Part shown: piece by piece, positions 7,842 to 16,962 of the stretch
How positions within the stretch are numbered: the first letter of the stretch is position 1
Layout: each line of letters starts with the position of its first letter
Assembly: GCF_001424945.1 (NCBI RefSeq)
Contig: NZ_LMCW01000001.1
Location: 63,334-127,333, forward strand
Length of the DNA stretch: 64,000 nucleotides
Direction of reading: 5' to 3'
From: Rhizobium sp. Root1203
GTDB lineage: Bacteria; Pseudomonadota; Alphaproteobacteria; Rhizobiales; Rhizobiaceae
The notes under the pieces: generated by a model
Database searches by the model: none
Seen by the model: the letters and a program-made list of their open reading frames with translations, nothing else
What the model was told of the DNA's origin: nothing
Program-made: the position numbers and the translations under genes

Positions 7842-10800
7842 TGTGGGCCCGAAGTGCGGCAGGCCGCACGGGTTTGTGCTGGATGCCGATCGCGTGACGC
7901 TCCGCCTCGGCGCGAACCTCCGGCGTGCGGTCTGCAGTGACGATCAGCCCGGGTATATACGACGCAAACTGCTCGCGCGCGGCAAGGATTGCCGCGACAC
8001 CTGTCCCGTCGCCGAGATGGTAGTCGGCAATGATCAGGTCGGGCGCTCGCTGGCGGCTGTCGAGACCGGCTATTGCGGCAAGCGAATCCGCGGATTGAAC
8101 ATCGCAGCCCCAGCCGCCGATCAGCAATTGCATCCCGTCGAGAATATGCGGTTCATTGTCGACACAGAGGATCTTCAGCCCCTTGAGATTTTGCCCCGGC
8201 CGGTCCGCCGGGGTGGCGGGCGTTGCGACACCGGCCTGCCGCGAAGCGTCGCGCGGCATCACGATCCGGAAATCCGTGCCCTTTCCGTGGGTAGAGTGCA
8301 GCTCGACGGAGTGACTGAGCACGCGCGCTATGCGGTCGACGATGGAGAGCCCGAGGCCAAGCCCGGATGCTGTCCTGGCGCCTTCGTCGAGCCGCGCGAA
8401 CTCCTTGAATACGGTCTTGAATTTCGAGGGCGGGATGCCGATGCCGGAATCCATGACCTGGATCACAACCTGATTGCCGCGCCGCCGCGCGCCGATCAGA
8501 ACCTTGCCGGTGATCGTATACTTGATGGCGTTGGACACGAGGTTCTGGACGAGACGGCGCAGAAGGTTGGGGTCGGAGCGAACCCTGAGAGAGGTCGGCA
8601 TGACCACGAGCTTCAGGTTCTTTTCCCGAGCGATCGGCGCAAAATCCGTCTGGATCCGCTCGAGCAGATCGGCAAGCGCGACGGAAGCGAGGCGAGGGCG
8701 CATGGCGCCCGTATCCAGCCGCGAGAGGTCGAGCACCGCGCCGAGAATGCTCTCGACGGATTCCAGCGCCGAATCGATGTTGCGGACGATGGCACTGCTT
8801 TCCGACTGTCCCATCCGTTCCACCAGCGCGGAGGAATACAGCCGTGCGGCATTGAGCGGCTGCAGGATATCGTGTCCCGCGGCCGCGAAGAAGCGGGTCT
8901 TGCCGACGTTGGCCTCGTCGGCGACGGCGCGCGCCTCGACGAGTTCGTGGTTGACGCGGGTAAGCTCGGCCGTTCGCTCGGCCACACGCTGTTCCAGTGT
9001 TTCGTTGGCTTGCTTCAGTGCACGGTCGGCAGCGACGCGCTGGGTGATATCGGTGAAAGTCGCGACAATGCCCTTGTCCGGCATGGCGTTGGAGCGAACT
9101 TCGATGATGCGCTCCCCACCGCCGAGAACCAGTGCGAAAGGCTTGTCGAGGGTGAGAAAATGCCGGACGGTCTGACTGACGTCGCTGACGGCAACATCGC
9201 CTCGCTGGCTTAGAATGGCAACGATCTCCGACAGCGGGAAGCCCACCTGGCCCGCGGTTTCGGGCAGATCGAGCAGTTGCCGGAAGCGGCGATTCCAGAT
9301 CGTCAGGTGGTTCGAGCTGTCGAAGACGGCGATCCCCTGATCCATCTGCGAAAGGGCGGTCTGCAGCATGTCCTGATTATACTGCAGGGCTTCGCTCGCC
9401 TGGTCGAGCAGCCATGCGGTGTCGGCCGAGGCATCCTCGACTTTCTGCAGGATCAACGACAGGACGAGACGTGCCGATGACGAGCCGATGGCGCTGCCGA
9501 GCAGCTGCTCGGTGAAATGGATGAGCGCCATGTCCGCCGGCTGCTCGTCCTCCAGTTTTCGCCCGGAGTTCTGCTGGTAGGTCTGGAACGACCGCTCCAT
9601 CCGCTCGTCGCCAAGGTAGCGCGAGATGGTCGCCTTCAGATCCCCGACGCTGATCCTGGTCTTCCAGCCCTTGGTTGCAAATTGCGATCTGGATTGCCGC
9701 TTGACGAAGATGCCTGCCTGGATGCGCTCGAGCGGCCGTGCATTGCGGGTCACCGAGCCAATGATGAAGAAAGCGGTGTTGACGAGCAGGCTCATCAGCG
9801 TTGCATTGACCAGCGGGTCGGCACCGGGTGCTGTGAAGACGGTCGTGCCGGGAAAGATGAAGCCGAGCACGCCGCTCGCAACCGAGGAGTAGTCGGGGCC
9901 GCCGAGCGAGGGCAGGAACAGCAGGTAGATCCAGATCACGAAACCCGAGGTAAGGCCGAGGATTGCGCCGCGCGCATTTGCCCGCCGCCAGATCAGGCCG
10001 CCGAAGAGCGACGGCGCCATCTGGGCGATGGCGGCGAAGGAGAGCAGCCCGATCGAGGCAAGGCCGGTGGTGCTGTCGGTCGAGCGATAGTAGGCATAGC
10101 CGAGCAGCAACACTGCGAAGATCGCGCTACGCCGGATATTGAGAAGTGTCTTGGCAAAGTCCTCCCGTTGTCCCGTCCGCCCCGCGAGCTTGCGGTGCAG
10201 AAAGATCGGCATGACGATATCGTTGGACACCATGATGGAGAGTGCCACGGAAGCGACGATCACCATTGCCGTCGCGGCGGAAAAGCCGCCGATGAACGTG
10301 ATCAGCGAGACGACAGGCATCTGGCCGGCGATCGGAAGGGACAGCATGTAGAGGTCGGCATTGCCGTTGCCGCCGAACGTGAGCAGTCCGGCGATCGCCA
10401 TCGGCAGCACGAAGATATTGATCGCGACGAGATAGAGCGGGAACAGCAGGCCCGCCAGGCGAAGTTCCTTCGAGGTCCTGTTTTCCACCACGGTCACATG
10501 GAATTGCCGCGGCAGCATGATGATCGCGAAGGCGGAAAGCAGCGTGAGCGTGATCCACCGGCTGATCGGCGTCTGGTAGTTCAGGGCCGAATGCACCAGT
10601 GCGTTGTTCGACGCCTTCTGCCAGAGATCGGCCGGTCCGTCGAACAACAGCCAGACGACGCAGACGCCCGCCGTCAGAAAGGCGAACAGCTTGACCACGG
10701 ATTCCATGGCCACGGCCAGGATCAGGCCGTCCTGATGCTCGGTCGCATCGGTGTGCCGGGTGCCGAACATGATCGCGAAACAGGCAAGCACAAGCGTGAC

Positions 10801-11304
10801 GAGCAGCGGAAGGTCGAGGAAGTGGAGATTGCCGCTCCCGATGCCGTAGTCGGATGGATTGAGCATCGCAGTCACGGTGCTCGACACCGATTTAAGCTGC
10901 AACGCGATGTAGGGAATGGCGCCGACAAGCGAAATCAGGGCGACGATCGTGCCGACCGCCGAGTTCTTGCCGTAGCGCGCCGAGATGAAATCGGCAACCG
11001 AGGTGAGCTTCTCGGCCTTGGCAAGCTCGATGATCCGCCGAAGGACAGGCATCCCGAGCGTGAAGACGAGGATCGGGCCGATATAGATGCCGGTGAACTC
11101 GAGACCGCGCTGTGAGGCGAGCCCGACGCCGCCAAAATAGGTCCATGACGTGCAGTAGATGGCAAGGCTCAGCGCATAGACTGCCGGCCGGCCGTTTTTC
11201 GGCACGCCGAAGCGCCTGCGCCGGCTATCACCATGGCTTGCCACGGCAAAAAGCAGCAGCAAGTAGCCGAACGCGGATGTGACTATGACCCAGCCTGGCA
11301 GCAT
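7801..11304 (-). CDS. SSF-transporter-like hybrid sensor histidine kinase/response regulator
   Basis: A 1167-residue membrane protein. About residues 1-560 are a sodium/solute-symporter (SLC5) fold with roughly 13 membrane segments (SWTYFGGVGLASQRGLEF, GNADLYMLSLPIAGQMPVV). Then come a PAS domain near 640-770 (MDQGIAVFDSSNHLTIWNRR), a coiled coil, a HisKA domain with phosphoacceptor His near 810 (AAAGHDILQPLNAARL), a HATPase near 920-1030 (DSGIGIPPSKF, SGLGLGLSIV), and a C-terminal receiver from about 1040 with Asp near 1093 (IIADYHLGDG). This architecture matches the CrbS/NahK-type kinases, some of which control acetate use. GGAGGAGGG precedes the ATG. It ends inside tetR. No acs or LuxR partner gene is adjacent. 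Confidence 0.9.
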   Translation of the reverse strand: MLPGWVIVTSAFGYLLLLFAVASHGDSRRRRFGVPKNGRPAVYALSLAIYCTSWTYFGGVGLASQRGLEFTGIYIGPILVFTLGMPVLRRIIELAKAEKLTSVADFISARYGKNSAVGTIVALISLVGAIPYIALQLKSVSSTVTAMLNPSDYGIGSGNLHFLDLPLLVTLVLACFAIMFGTRHTDATEHQDGLILAVAMESVVKLFAFLTAGVCVVWLLFDGPADLWQKASNNALVHSALNYQTPISRWITLTLLSAFAIIMLPRQFHVTVVENRTSKELRLAGLLFPLYLVAINIFVLPMAIAGLLTFGGNGNADLYMLSLPIAGQMPVVSLITFIGGFSAATAMVIVASVALSIMVSNDIVMPIFLHRKLAGRTGQREDFAKTLLNIRRSAIFAVLLLGYAYYRSTDSTTGLASIGLLSFAAIAQMAPSLFGGLIWRRANARGAILGLTSGFVIWIYLLFLPSLGGPDYSSVASGVLGFIFPGTTVFTAPGADPLVNATLMSLLVNTAFFIIGSVTRNARPLERIQAGIFVKRQSRSQFATKGWKTRISVGDLKATISRYLGDERMERSFQTYQQNSGRKLEDEQPADMALIHFTEQLLGSAIGSSSARLVLSLILQKVEDASADTAWLLDQASEALQYNQDMLQTALSQMDQGIAVFDSSNHLTIWNRRFRQLLDLPETAGQVGFPLSEIVAILSQRGDVAVSDVSQTVRHFLTLDKPFALVLGGGERIIEVRSNAMPDKGIVATFTDITQRVAADRALKQANETLEQRVAERTAELTRVNHELVEARAVADEANVGKTRFFAAAGHDILQPLNAARLYSSALVERMGQSESSAIVRNIDSALESVESILGAVLDLSRLDTGAMRPRLASVALADLLERIQTDFAPIAREKNLKLVVMPTSLRVRSDPNLLRRLVQNLVSNAIKYTITGKVLIGARRRGNQVVIQVMDSGIGIPPSKFKTVFKEFARLDEGARTASGLGLGLSIVDRIARVLSHSVELHSTHGKGTDFRIVMPRDASRQAGVATPATPADRPGQNLKGLKILCVDNEPHILDGMQLLIGGWGCDVQSADSLAAIAGLDSRQRAPDLIIADYHLGDGTGVAAILAAREQFASYIPGLIVTADRTPEVRAEAERHAIGIQHKPVRPAALRAHIIQVSAQKRAAAE

Positions 11305-11519
11305 TGACCCTCCTCCGGCACCTGCGCGGCAGCTCTCCGGACGGTTTGAAGACTACGGCAATTGCAGCACTTTGGAAATTGGCCGGCATCTAGGCCTTAA
11401 GTCAAAGAGACGCGAGATAGGCGAAAATCTGTAATTTGCAATTGAATAATTGCATCGAAGATGTAGCTAATAAAAACAATGGCCTGTCAGCAGGATTGCA
11501 TCAGAGGGAGACAGATCGG

Positions 11520-11954
11520 ATGCTCAACGAGTTCAAAGCGTTTATTGCCCGCGGCAATGTCATGGACCTTGCCGTCGGTGTGATCATCGGCGGTGCCTTC
11601 GGCGGAATCGTCAGGTCCCTGGTCGACGACATCATCATGCCGATCGTCGGTGCCATCTTCGGCGGCTTTGACTTTTCGAACTATTTCATCGGTCTGTCGT
11701 CCAACGTCAATGCGCCGACCCTGGCGGCTGCCCGCCAGCAGGGTGCGGTCCTCGCCTACGGCAGCTTCATCACAGTCCTGATCAACTTCATGATCCTTGC
11801 CTGGATCATCTTCCTGATGGTCAAGGGCGTAAACACCCTTCAGAAGCAGGTGGAAAAGCAAAAGAAGGCTGCTCCGGAAGAGGTTGCAACGCCGGCGGAC
11901 GTCGCTCTTCTCACGGAAATTCGCGATCTGCTGGCCAAGCGCCCTGCAGTCTGA
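11520..11954 (+). CDS. mscL: large-conductance mechanosensitive channel
   Basis: A 144-residue MscL: a homopentameric inner-membrane channel that opens on hypo-osmotic shock. The signature N-terminal amphipathic helix and first membrane helix are clear ([20 protein letters not shown], then [13 protein letters not shown]), as are the second helix ([18 protein letters not shown]) and the charged C-terminal bundle ([13 protein letters not shown]). AGAGGGAGA precedes the ATG at 11520; an upstream in-frame start would add non-family residues. A strong hairpin follows the stop, so it is likely monocistronic. Confidence 0.95.
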   Translation: MLNEFKAFIARGNVMDLAVGVIIGGAFGGIVRSLVDDIIMPIVGAIFGGFDFSNYFIGLSSNVNAPTLAAARQQGAVLAYGSFITVLINFMILAWIIFLMVKGVNTLQKQVEKQKKAAPEEVATPADVALLTEIRDLLAKRPAV

Positions 11955-11961
11955 TCGATAT

Positions 11962-11992
11962 GATGAGCCCGGCTGGCGTGGCCGGGCTCATC
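11962..11992 (+). terminator. hairpin after mscL (terminator-like)
   Basis: A perfect 12-bp stem (GATGAGCCCGGC at 11962-11973, GCCGGGCTCATC at 11981-11992) with a 7-base loop, starting 7 bases after the mscL stop. It lacks a T tract, so it may stabilise the mRNA end rather than terminate alone. Confidence 0.65.
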
Positions 11993-12077
11993 CATCACGG
12001 AAATCGCTGTTGCATCACCGATTGTCATGGGATTTGGCCTCATATTTGATTTATGAAGGCGAAAACCGGAGTGATGC

Positions 12078-13244
12078 ATGTCGATCGTGAATAGCCTCAG
12101 CCCGCGCGCCGTGTCTGCGCCTGAAAGCGGGATCGTCGAAGTCGTCAATTATGCCCGCGGCCGCGAAGGTCTCCTGCCTCTTTGGGTAGGTGAGGGCGAT
12201 CTGCCTAGCCCCGATTTCGTCAACAGGGCGGCGATGGACGCGCTGGCTGCCGGCGAAACGTTCTATACCTACCAGCGGGGCATTCCCGAACTTCGCCAGG
12301 CACTGTCGCACTACTACACGCGACATTTCGGAGTCAGCCTGCCGGTCGATCACTTCTTCGTCACGGGATCGGGCATGCAGGCGATTCAGATTGCCGTGCA
12401 GGCGATGACCTCGCCCGGCGACGAACTCGTGTATCTGACGCCGGCATGGCCCAACATCGCCGCTGCACTCGAGATCGCAGGCGCACGCTCGGTCGGCGTG
12501 CAGCTGGAGTTCGAGGGCGGCAAGTGGGCGATCGATCTCGAACGTGTCGAAGCGGCGATCACGCCGAAGACCAGGGCTCTGTTCATCAACACGCCATCCA
12601 ACCCGACGGGCTGGACCGCGACGAAACAGGATCTTGCCGCCATTCTCGCGCTGGCCCGCAAGCACGATGTCTGGATCATGGCGGACGAGATCTATGCCCG
12701 CTACTATTATCCCGGCGGCCGTGCGCCCTCGTTCCTCGATGTGACGGATGCCGAGGACAAGGTGATGTTCGTCAATTCATTCTCGAAGAACTGGTCGATG
12801 ACCGGTTGGCGCGTCGGCTGGATCGTGGCGCCGCCGCAGACCGGCCAGGTGCTTGAAAACCTCATCCAGTATTCGACGTCGGGCGTTGCCCAATTCATGC
12901 AGAAGGGCGCGGTTGCGGCGCTGAACGACGGCGACGCCTTCGTTCAGGCCAACATCGACAAGGCACGGCGCTCTCGCGACATTCTCTGCGATGCTCTGAT
13001 CGCAACGAACCGCGTCGAGACCCTCAAGCCGGATGGTGCGCTCTATGCGTTCCTGAAGATCGACGGCGTGACCGACAGCCGCAAGGCAGCAATCGACATC
13101 GTCGACAAGACAGGTGTCGGTCTTGCCCCCGGGGCGGCATTCGGCCCCGGTGGCGACCTGTTTCTGCGCGCTTGTTTCCTGCGCGATCCGGCGCAGATCA
13201 AGATCGCCGCAGATCGGCTTTGCGACTACGTCCTCAAGCTTTAG
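12078..13244 (+). CDS. pyridoxal-phosphate aminotransferase, class I/II
   Basis: A 388-residue fold-type I aminotransferase. The PLP lysine is K237 in SFSKNWSMTGWRVGW. Other cofactor residues are visible: TGSGMQAIQ (phosphate binding), NTPSNPTGW (pyridine-stacking/Asn) and ADEIYARYYY (Asp contacting the ring nitrogen, Tyr). It transfers an amino group between an amino acid and a 2-oxo acid, probably in the cytoplasm; the amino acid cannot be told from sequence. It stands alone, between mscL and a 428-base gap. Confidence 0.88.
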   Translation: MSIVNSLSPRAVSAPESGIVEVVNYARGREGLLPLWVGEGDLPSPDFVNRAAMDALAAGETFYTYQRGIPELRQALSHYYTRHFGVSLPVDHFFVTGSGMQAIQIAVQAMTSPGDELVYLTPAWPNIAAALEIAGARSVGVQLEFEGGKWAIDLERVEAAITPKTRALFINTPSNPTGWTATKQDLAAILALARKHDVWIMADEIYARYYYPGGRAPSFLDVTDAEDKVMFVNSFSKNWSMTGWRVGWIVAPPQTGQVLENLIQYSTSGVAQFMQKGAVAALNDGDAFVQANIDKARRSRDILCDALIATNRVETLKPDGALYAFLKIDGVTDSRKAAIDIVDKTGVGLAPGAAFGPGGDLFLRACFLRDPAQIKIAADRLCDYVLKL

Positions 13245-13672
13245 ACGCGAGCTTTCAGGGGTCTGCCCCTCTGGAGCGAATATGGAAGACTGGAGCTACA
13301 GTTTTCCAGGGTCGCGCCGAAGGAACATCCATAGGCATGCCCGACTGACGCCTTGCGCCGAGAGGGAATGCCCCGTGCGTTGGGTGTCTCGCCGAAGATC
13401 GGGTAGGACATGACCTGCTCTCCGAGCCGATCGACCGGCGCCACCGTTTTCCAACCGACATGATTGCTCGCGCCGTCTGGCTTTATGACGGTCTCCGCTC
13501 GGATCGAGGCGCCTTTGGAAGCAGTCAAAGGTCACCTGATCGCGCGGTGCGAAACATCACATCACCTAACTCTTGCGCCAGTTGCGAAAGCAGGTTATTT
13601 GGCGTGTGTAACGTTATTACATAACAAAAATCCAGCACGATTCGGGTCGGAAAATCGAAAGGAATTCAGGGA
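13245..13672. other. 428-base intergenic region, no convincing gene
   Basis: Short open frames occur on both strands but none has a family-like product and good ribosome site. A weakly repeated segment is visible at 13290-13309 and 13434-13453 (both contain a G-T-T-T-T-C-C-A core after a GC-rich lead). The last 65 bases hold the likely Zur box and promoter of zinT. It could contain a decayed gene or an RNA; I cannot tell. Confidence 0.4.
13608..13625. promoter_or_regulatory. probable Zur box upstream of zinT
   Basis: GTAACGTTATTACATAAC lies 48 bases before the zinT start. It matches the alphaproteobacterial Zur palindrome as I remember it (GTTATGTTATAACATAAC) at 15 of 18 positions and contains the inner repeat GTTAT-TAC-ATAAC. 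Zur represses zinc-uptake genes when zinc is plentiful, which fits a ZinT gene. Confidence 0.7.
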
Positions 13673-14335
13673 ATGAACAAGGTGATCAGAACACTTGGCT
13701 ATGCACTGTCCGTGTGCTCCGCGCTGGTATTTGCGGAAGCGGCAGGCGCGCAGACGTCATCCGGGCACAATCGAGCCCACAGCCATTCCCATGATAAAAA
13801 GGGATCCGTAACTGACGGGTATTTCGACGATGAGCAGGTAAAGGCGCGCCTTCTGTCGGACTGGGAAGGTAGTTGGCAATCCGTCTATCCTTATCTTGTC
13901 GACGGAACGCTGAACCCGGTCATGGCGGACAAGGCAAAGCACGGTGACAAGGGCGCCGCAGAATATCGCGCCTATTATGACACGGGATATAAGACCGACG
14001 TAGACCGCATCCTCATCAAGGGAATGAAGGTCACGTTTTTCCGCGGCAAAGAGGCGGTGAACGGCAACTACGAAGCTGATGGCTACGAAATCCTGACCTA
14101 CAAGAAGGGCAATCGGGGTGTCCGTTTCATCTTCAGGAAGGCTGCCGGCGATGAAGCGGCCCCGCAGTTCATCCAGTTCAGCGACCACATCGTCGCCCCC
14201 GAAAAGGCGGACCACTACCACCTCTACTGGGGTAATGACCGCGCCGCGCTCCTGAACGAGGTTAGCAATTGGCCGACCTACTACCCTTCGGACCTGAACG
14301 GAATGCAGATCGTCGAAGAGATGCTGGCCCATTGA
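13673..14335 (+). CDS. zinT: ZinT-family periplasmic zinc-binding protein
   Basis: A 220-residue exported protein with a signal peptide (residues 1-26, cleavage near AAGA-QTSS), then a short His-rich arm (HNRAHSHSHDKK, 32-43) and the ZinT/YodA lipocalin-like domain. Family landmarks include DWEGSWQSVYPYL, GYEILTYKKGNRGVRFIF, and the metal-site region DHYHLYWGND with PTYYP near the end. ZinT binds zinc (and cadmium) in the periplasm and is thought to hand zinc to ZnuA. A probable Zur box sits upstream, so expression should rise under zinc starvation. ATG 13673 follows AATTCAGGGA. Confidence 0.92.
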   Translation: MNKVIRTLGYALSVCSALVFAEAAGAQTSSGHNRAHSHSHDKKGSVTDGYFDDEQVKARLLSDWEGSWQSVYPYLVDGTLNPVMADKAKHGDKGAAEYRAYYDTGYKTDVDRILIKGMKVTFFRGKEAVNGNYEADGYEILTYKKGNRGVRFIFRKAAGDEAAPQFIQFSDHIVAPEKADHYHLYWGNDRAALLNEVSNWPTYYPSDLNGMQIVEEMLAH

Positions 14336-14401
14336 TCGAACCAAACGACGGCCCGAGATGTTTGGCGTGGTGCCCTCCCTGCAGGTTCGGAACGTCAAGT
14401 A

Positions 14402-14423
14402 CCGGGCGGAATTTTCCGCCCGG
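14402..14423. terminator. hairpin downstream of zinT
   Basis: A perfect 10-bp inverted repeat (CCGGGCGGAA at 14402-14411, TTCCGCCCGG at 14414-14423) 66 bases after the zinT stop. A second imperfect hairpin (14490-14514, one bulge) follows before galE. Neither has a clear T run. Confidence 0.4.
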
Positions 14424-14582
14424 AATGACGCGTCGGTAAAATTGTACCGAAGTGCGAAACCGGCATCTAACCACGTTTCCAAACATACCGGGCCGGAGTC
14501 CTTCGGACCGGCCCCCGATAAGAAATTCAGAAAGGAAAACACCGTCACATGTCCCCGTGAGATGACGGGGGAATGCGGGCAT

Positions 14583-15617
14583 ATGGCAATTTTGGTCACT
14601 GGCGGAGCCGGCTATGTCGGTAGCCACATGGTGTGGACGCTGCTCGATGCCGGCGAGGATGTCGTCGTTCTGGATCGTCTTTCCACCGGCTTTCGATGGT
14701 CCGTCGCGCCTCGCGCGCGCTTCTACCTTGGCGACGTCGCCGACGCGGACGTGCTGAAGACCGTTTTCATCGAAAACGACATCGAGGCCATCATCCACTT
14801 TGCCGGTTCGGCCGTCGTGCCGGCCTCGGTTTCCGATCCGCTTTCCTACTACGACAACAATTCCGGAAAGACGCGCGCGCTGATGAGCGCGGCCATCGAT
14901 GCCGGCATCCGTCACTTCGTCTTTTCGTCGACGGCCGCCGTTTACGGGCCGCAGAAGACCTCCGATCCGGTCAGGGAAGATGCGTCGCTCAATCCGGAAA
15001 ACCCCTACGGCCAGTCGAAGCTGATGACCGAGTTCATGCTCCGCGACGCCGCTGCCGCCTATGACTTCAATTATGTGGCGTTGCGATACTTCAATGTGGC
15101 CGGCGCCGACCCCGAAGGCCGTACCGGGCAATCGACCTCGGGTGCCACGCATCTGATCAAGGTTGCCTGCGAGGCAGCGCTGGGCAAGCGTGACAGCGTC
15201 AACGTCTACGGAATAGACTATCCGACGCCAGACGGTACCGGCGTGCGCGATTACATCCATGTCACCGATCTTGCCGCGGCGCACCTGAGAGCCTTGCAGC
15301 ATCTGCGCCAGGGGCGCGGGTCGCTGGTTGCAAACTGCGGATACGGCACCGGCTACTCCGTGCTCGATGTGCTCAACATGGTGACCCGACTGCATGGGCA
15401 TTCGTTCAAGATACACATGGCGCCGAGGCGTCCCGGCGATACCGCGAGCGTCGTCGCCGATGCGACACTGGCGCACCGCCTGCTCGATTGGGCACCGAAG
15501 CACGATTCCCTTGAGACGATCGTTCGCAGTGCGCTTGATTGGGAGCTGTTCCTGATGAACCGGAATGTCGAGGACCTGCAGAGTATTCATCGCGTGTTGG
15601 CAGCAGCGTCTTTCTGA
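14583..15617 (+). CDS. galE: UDP-glucose 4-epimerase
   Basis: A 344-residue short-chain dehydrogenase/reductase of the extended GalE type, interconverting UDP-glucose and UDP-galactose for surface polysaccharides. The NAD-binding GGAGYVGSH starts at residue 7; the catalytic serine lies in FSSTAAVYG (114-122) and Y142/K146 form the YxxxK pair in NPYGQSK. The substrate region PDGTGVRDYIHVTDL and the C-terminal RRPGDTASV are typical. The frame is open for 225 bases upstream but that part crosses hairpins; the ATG at 14583 gives the standard N-terminus, with 14562 a possible alternative 7 codons earlier. Confidence 0.92.
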   Translation: MAILVTGGAGYVGSHMVWTLLDAGEDVVVLDRLSTGFRWSVAPRARFYLGDVADADVLKTVFIENDIEAIIHFAGSAVVPASVSDPLSYYDNNSGKTRALMSAAIDAGIRHFVFSSTAAVYGPQKTSDPVREDASLNPENPYGQSKLMTEFMLRDAAAAYDFNYVALRYFNVAGADPEGRTGQSTSGATHLIKVACEAALGKRDSVNVYGIDYPTPDGTGVRDYIHVTDLAAAHLRALQHLRQGRGSLVANCGYGTGYSVLDVLNMVTRLHGHSFKIHMAPRRPGDTASVVADATLAHRLLDWAPKHDSLETIVRSALDWELFLMNRNVEDLQSIHRVLAAASF

Positions 15618-15770
15618 CCCTGCCGCCAATCATCAATCGCGCGAAAAGCCGCCCTTCACCGGGATGCGGTGGCTTCCTCCAGCGGCGGCCATCGACTATA
15701 CGGACGAACGCGATAAGTTCTTGGGCAAGGAATCGTCACGACCGACGACAAACGCAACAAGGAGACGGAA

Positions 15771-16829
15771 ATGCACGACAAAGTCGACGACGTGATATTG
15801 GAGCGTCGCGGCTCTGCCGGCATTGTTCGCCTGAACCGGCCGCGGGCGTTGAACAGTTTGACGCTGGGCATGGTCCAGTCGATCGCGGAAGCACTGGATC
15901 GATTCTCCACGGATGCAGACGTTGCGACGGTCGTTATGGCAGGCGAGGGTGAGCGGGCTTTCTGTGCCGGCGGCGATATTCGCGCGCTGCATGAAAGCGG
16001 CCGTGACGGCACCCCGGCCGCGGAGAATTTCTGGCGCGAGGAATTCCGTCTCAACCACCGCATTGCGACTTATCCGAAGCCCTATGTCGTGCTTATGGAC
16101 GGGATCACGATGGGCGGTGGCGTCGGGTTGTCGTCCCATGGCCGCCATCGCGTTGTGACGGAACGCACCAGATTTGCCATGCCTGAAACGGGCATCGGCT
16201 ATTTCCCCGATGTTGGCGCAACCTGGCTGTTGCCACGCGCTCCCGGCGAAATAGGTGCCTGGATAGGATTGACGGGCCTGGAAGTAGGAGCAGCCGATGT
16301 CATCTACGCCGGCCTCGCCGATGCCTATATGTCTGCTTTTCAGCTGCCGGAACTGGTGGATACGCTTGCCGGGCTTTCGCGCGGAGCAAGTCACCGCGAC
16401 GTCGACGCCGTCCTGATCAATCTCTCCAGCGATCCGGGGAAAGGGCCGCTCGGGAAGAACCGCGACATGATTCAGCGTACGTTTCGGTCCAGCAATGTCG
16501 GCGAGATACTCGCGGCTCTTCATGGCGAAGGCTCGGAGTTTGCCCTCGAGACGCTGCGTGCCCTGCAAACGCGCTCACCAACCAGCCTGACGCTGGCATT
16601 GCGGCTGTTGCGCGAGGGCAAGCAGAGCAGAAGTTTGGGCGAGTGCCTGCGCCGGGAGTTCGGCGCCTGCCTGCAGATCCTGAAGAGTGCCGATTTTTAC
16701 GAGGGCATCAGGGCGGCCGTCATCGACAAGGACCGCAATCCGAAATGGATGCCTGCGACGCTCGAGGCGGTCGATCAGTCCTCGATCGATGCCTATTTCC
16801 AGCAGCCCGAACCACCGCTCGCCCTTTAG
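15771..16829 (+). CDS. 3-hydroxyisobutyryl-CoA hydrolase / enoyl-CoA hydratase family protein
   Basis: A 352-residue crotonase-fold protein. GERAFCAGGDIRAL (60-73), DGITMGGGVGLSSHG (110-124) and PETGIGYFPDVGATW (138-152) match the hydrolase branch, with E139 and D147 at catalytic positions. Length of about 350 and the GIGYFPDVG signature point to 3-hydroxyisobutyryl-CoA hydrolase, which acts in valine breakdown by releasing free 3-hydroxyisobutyrate. The start follows CAAGGAGAC. It stands alone here, with no valine-pathway neighbours, so substrate is an inference from the family. Confidence 0.82.
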   Translation: MHDKVDDVILERRGSAGIVRLNRPRALNSLTLGMVQSIAEALDRFSTDADVATVVMAGEGERAFCAGGDIRALHESGRDGTPAAENFWREEFRLNHRIATYPKPYVVLMDGITMGGGVGLSSHGRHRVVTERTRFAMPETGIGYFPDVGATWLLPRAPGEIGAWIGLTGLEVGAADVIYAGLADAYMSAFQLPELVDTLAGLSRGASHRDVDAVLINLSSDPGKGPLGKNRDMIQRTFRSSNVGEILAALHGEGSEFALETLRALQTRSPTSLTLALRLLREGKQSRSLGECLRREFGACLQILKSADFYEGIRAAVIDKDRNPKWMPATLEAVDQSSIDAYFQQPEPPLAL

Positions 16830-16925
16830 AGCAATTCCAGCAAAGGTTCGTAGCGGTTTTGCGTCCGGAAATTGGGCAAAAACAAAAAGATAGAGCGTTC
16901 TCGCGATTCGAAGAAACGCGGAATT
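16829..16925. repeat. degenerate rhizobial intergenic repeat
   Basis: Right after the preceding stop codon comes a segment beginning AGAGCAATTCCAGCAAAGGT, with GCGTCCGGAAATTGGGCAAA and AAAACAAAAAGATAGAGCG further in. I recognise this as a common dispersed intergenic family of rhizobia and relatives, here diverged. No second copy is visible in the window. It fills most of the gap before the lipoprotein gene on the other strand. Confidence 0.5.
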
Positions 16926-16962
16926 GATCTAGCCGGCGATTTCCGCAGCCCGTCTGGCGGAC

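Noticed and set aside
9517..11115. 532-residue open frame antisense to the large hybrid kinase
   Set aside because: Arg/Asp/Gly-rich, no domain; the other strand carries the transporter domain of the kinase.
13241..13528. 95-residue minus-strand frame in the gap before zinT
   Set aside because: No family resemblance; part of it overlaps the weak repeat. Kept only as an unexplained gap.
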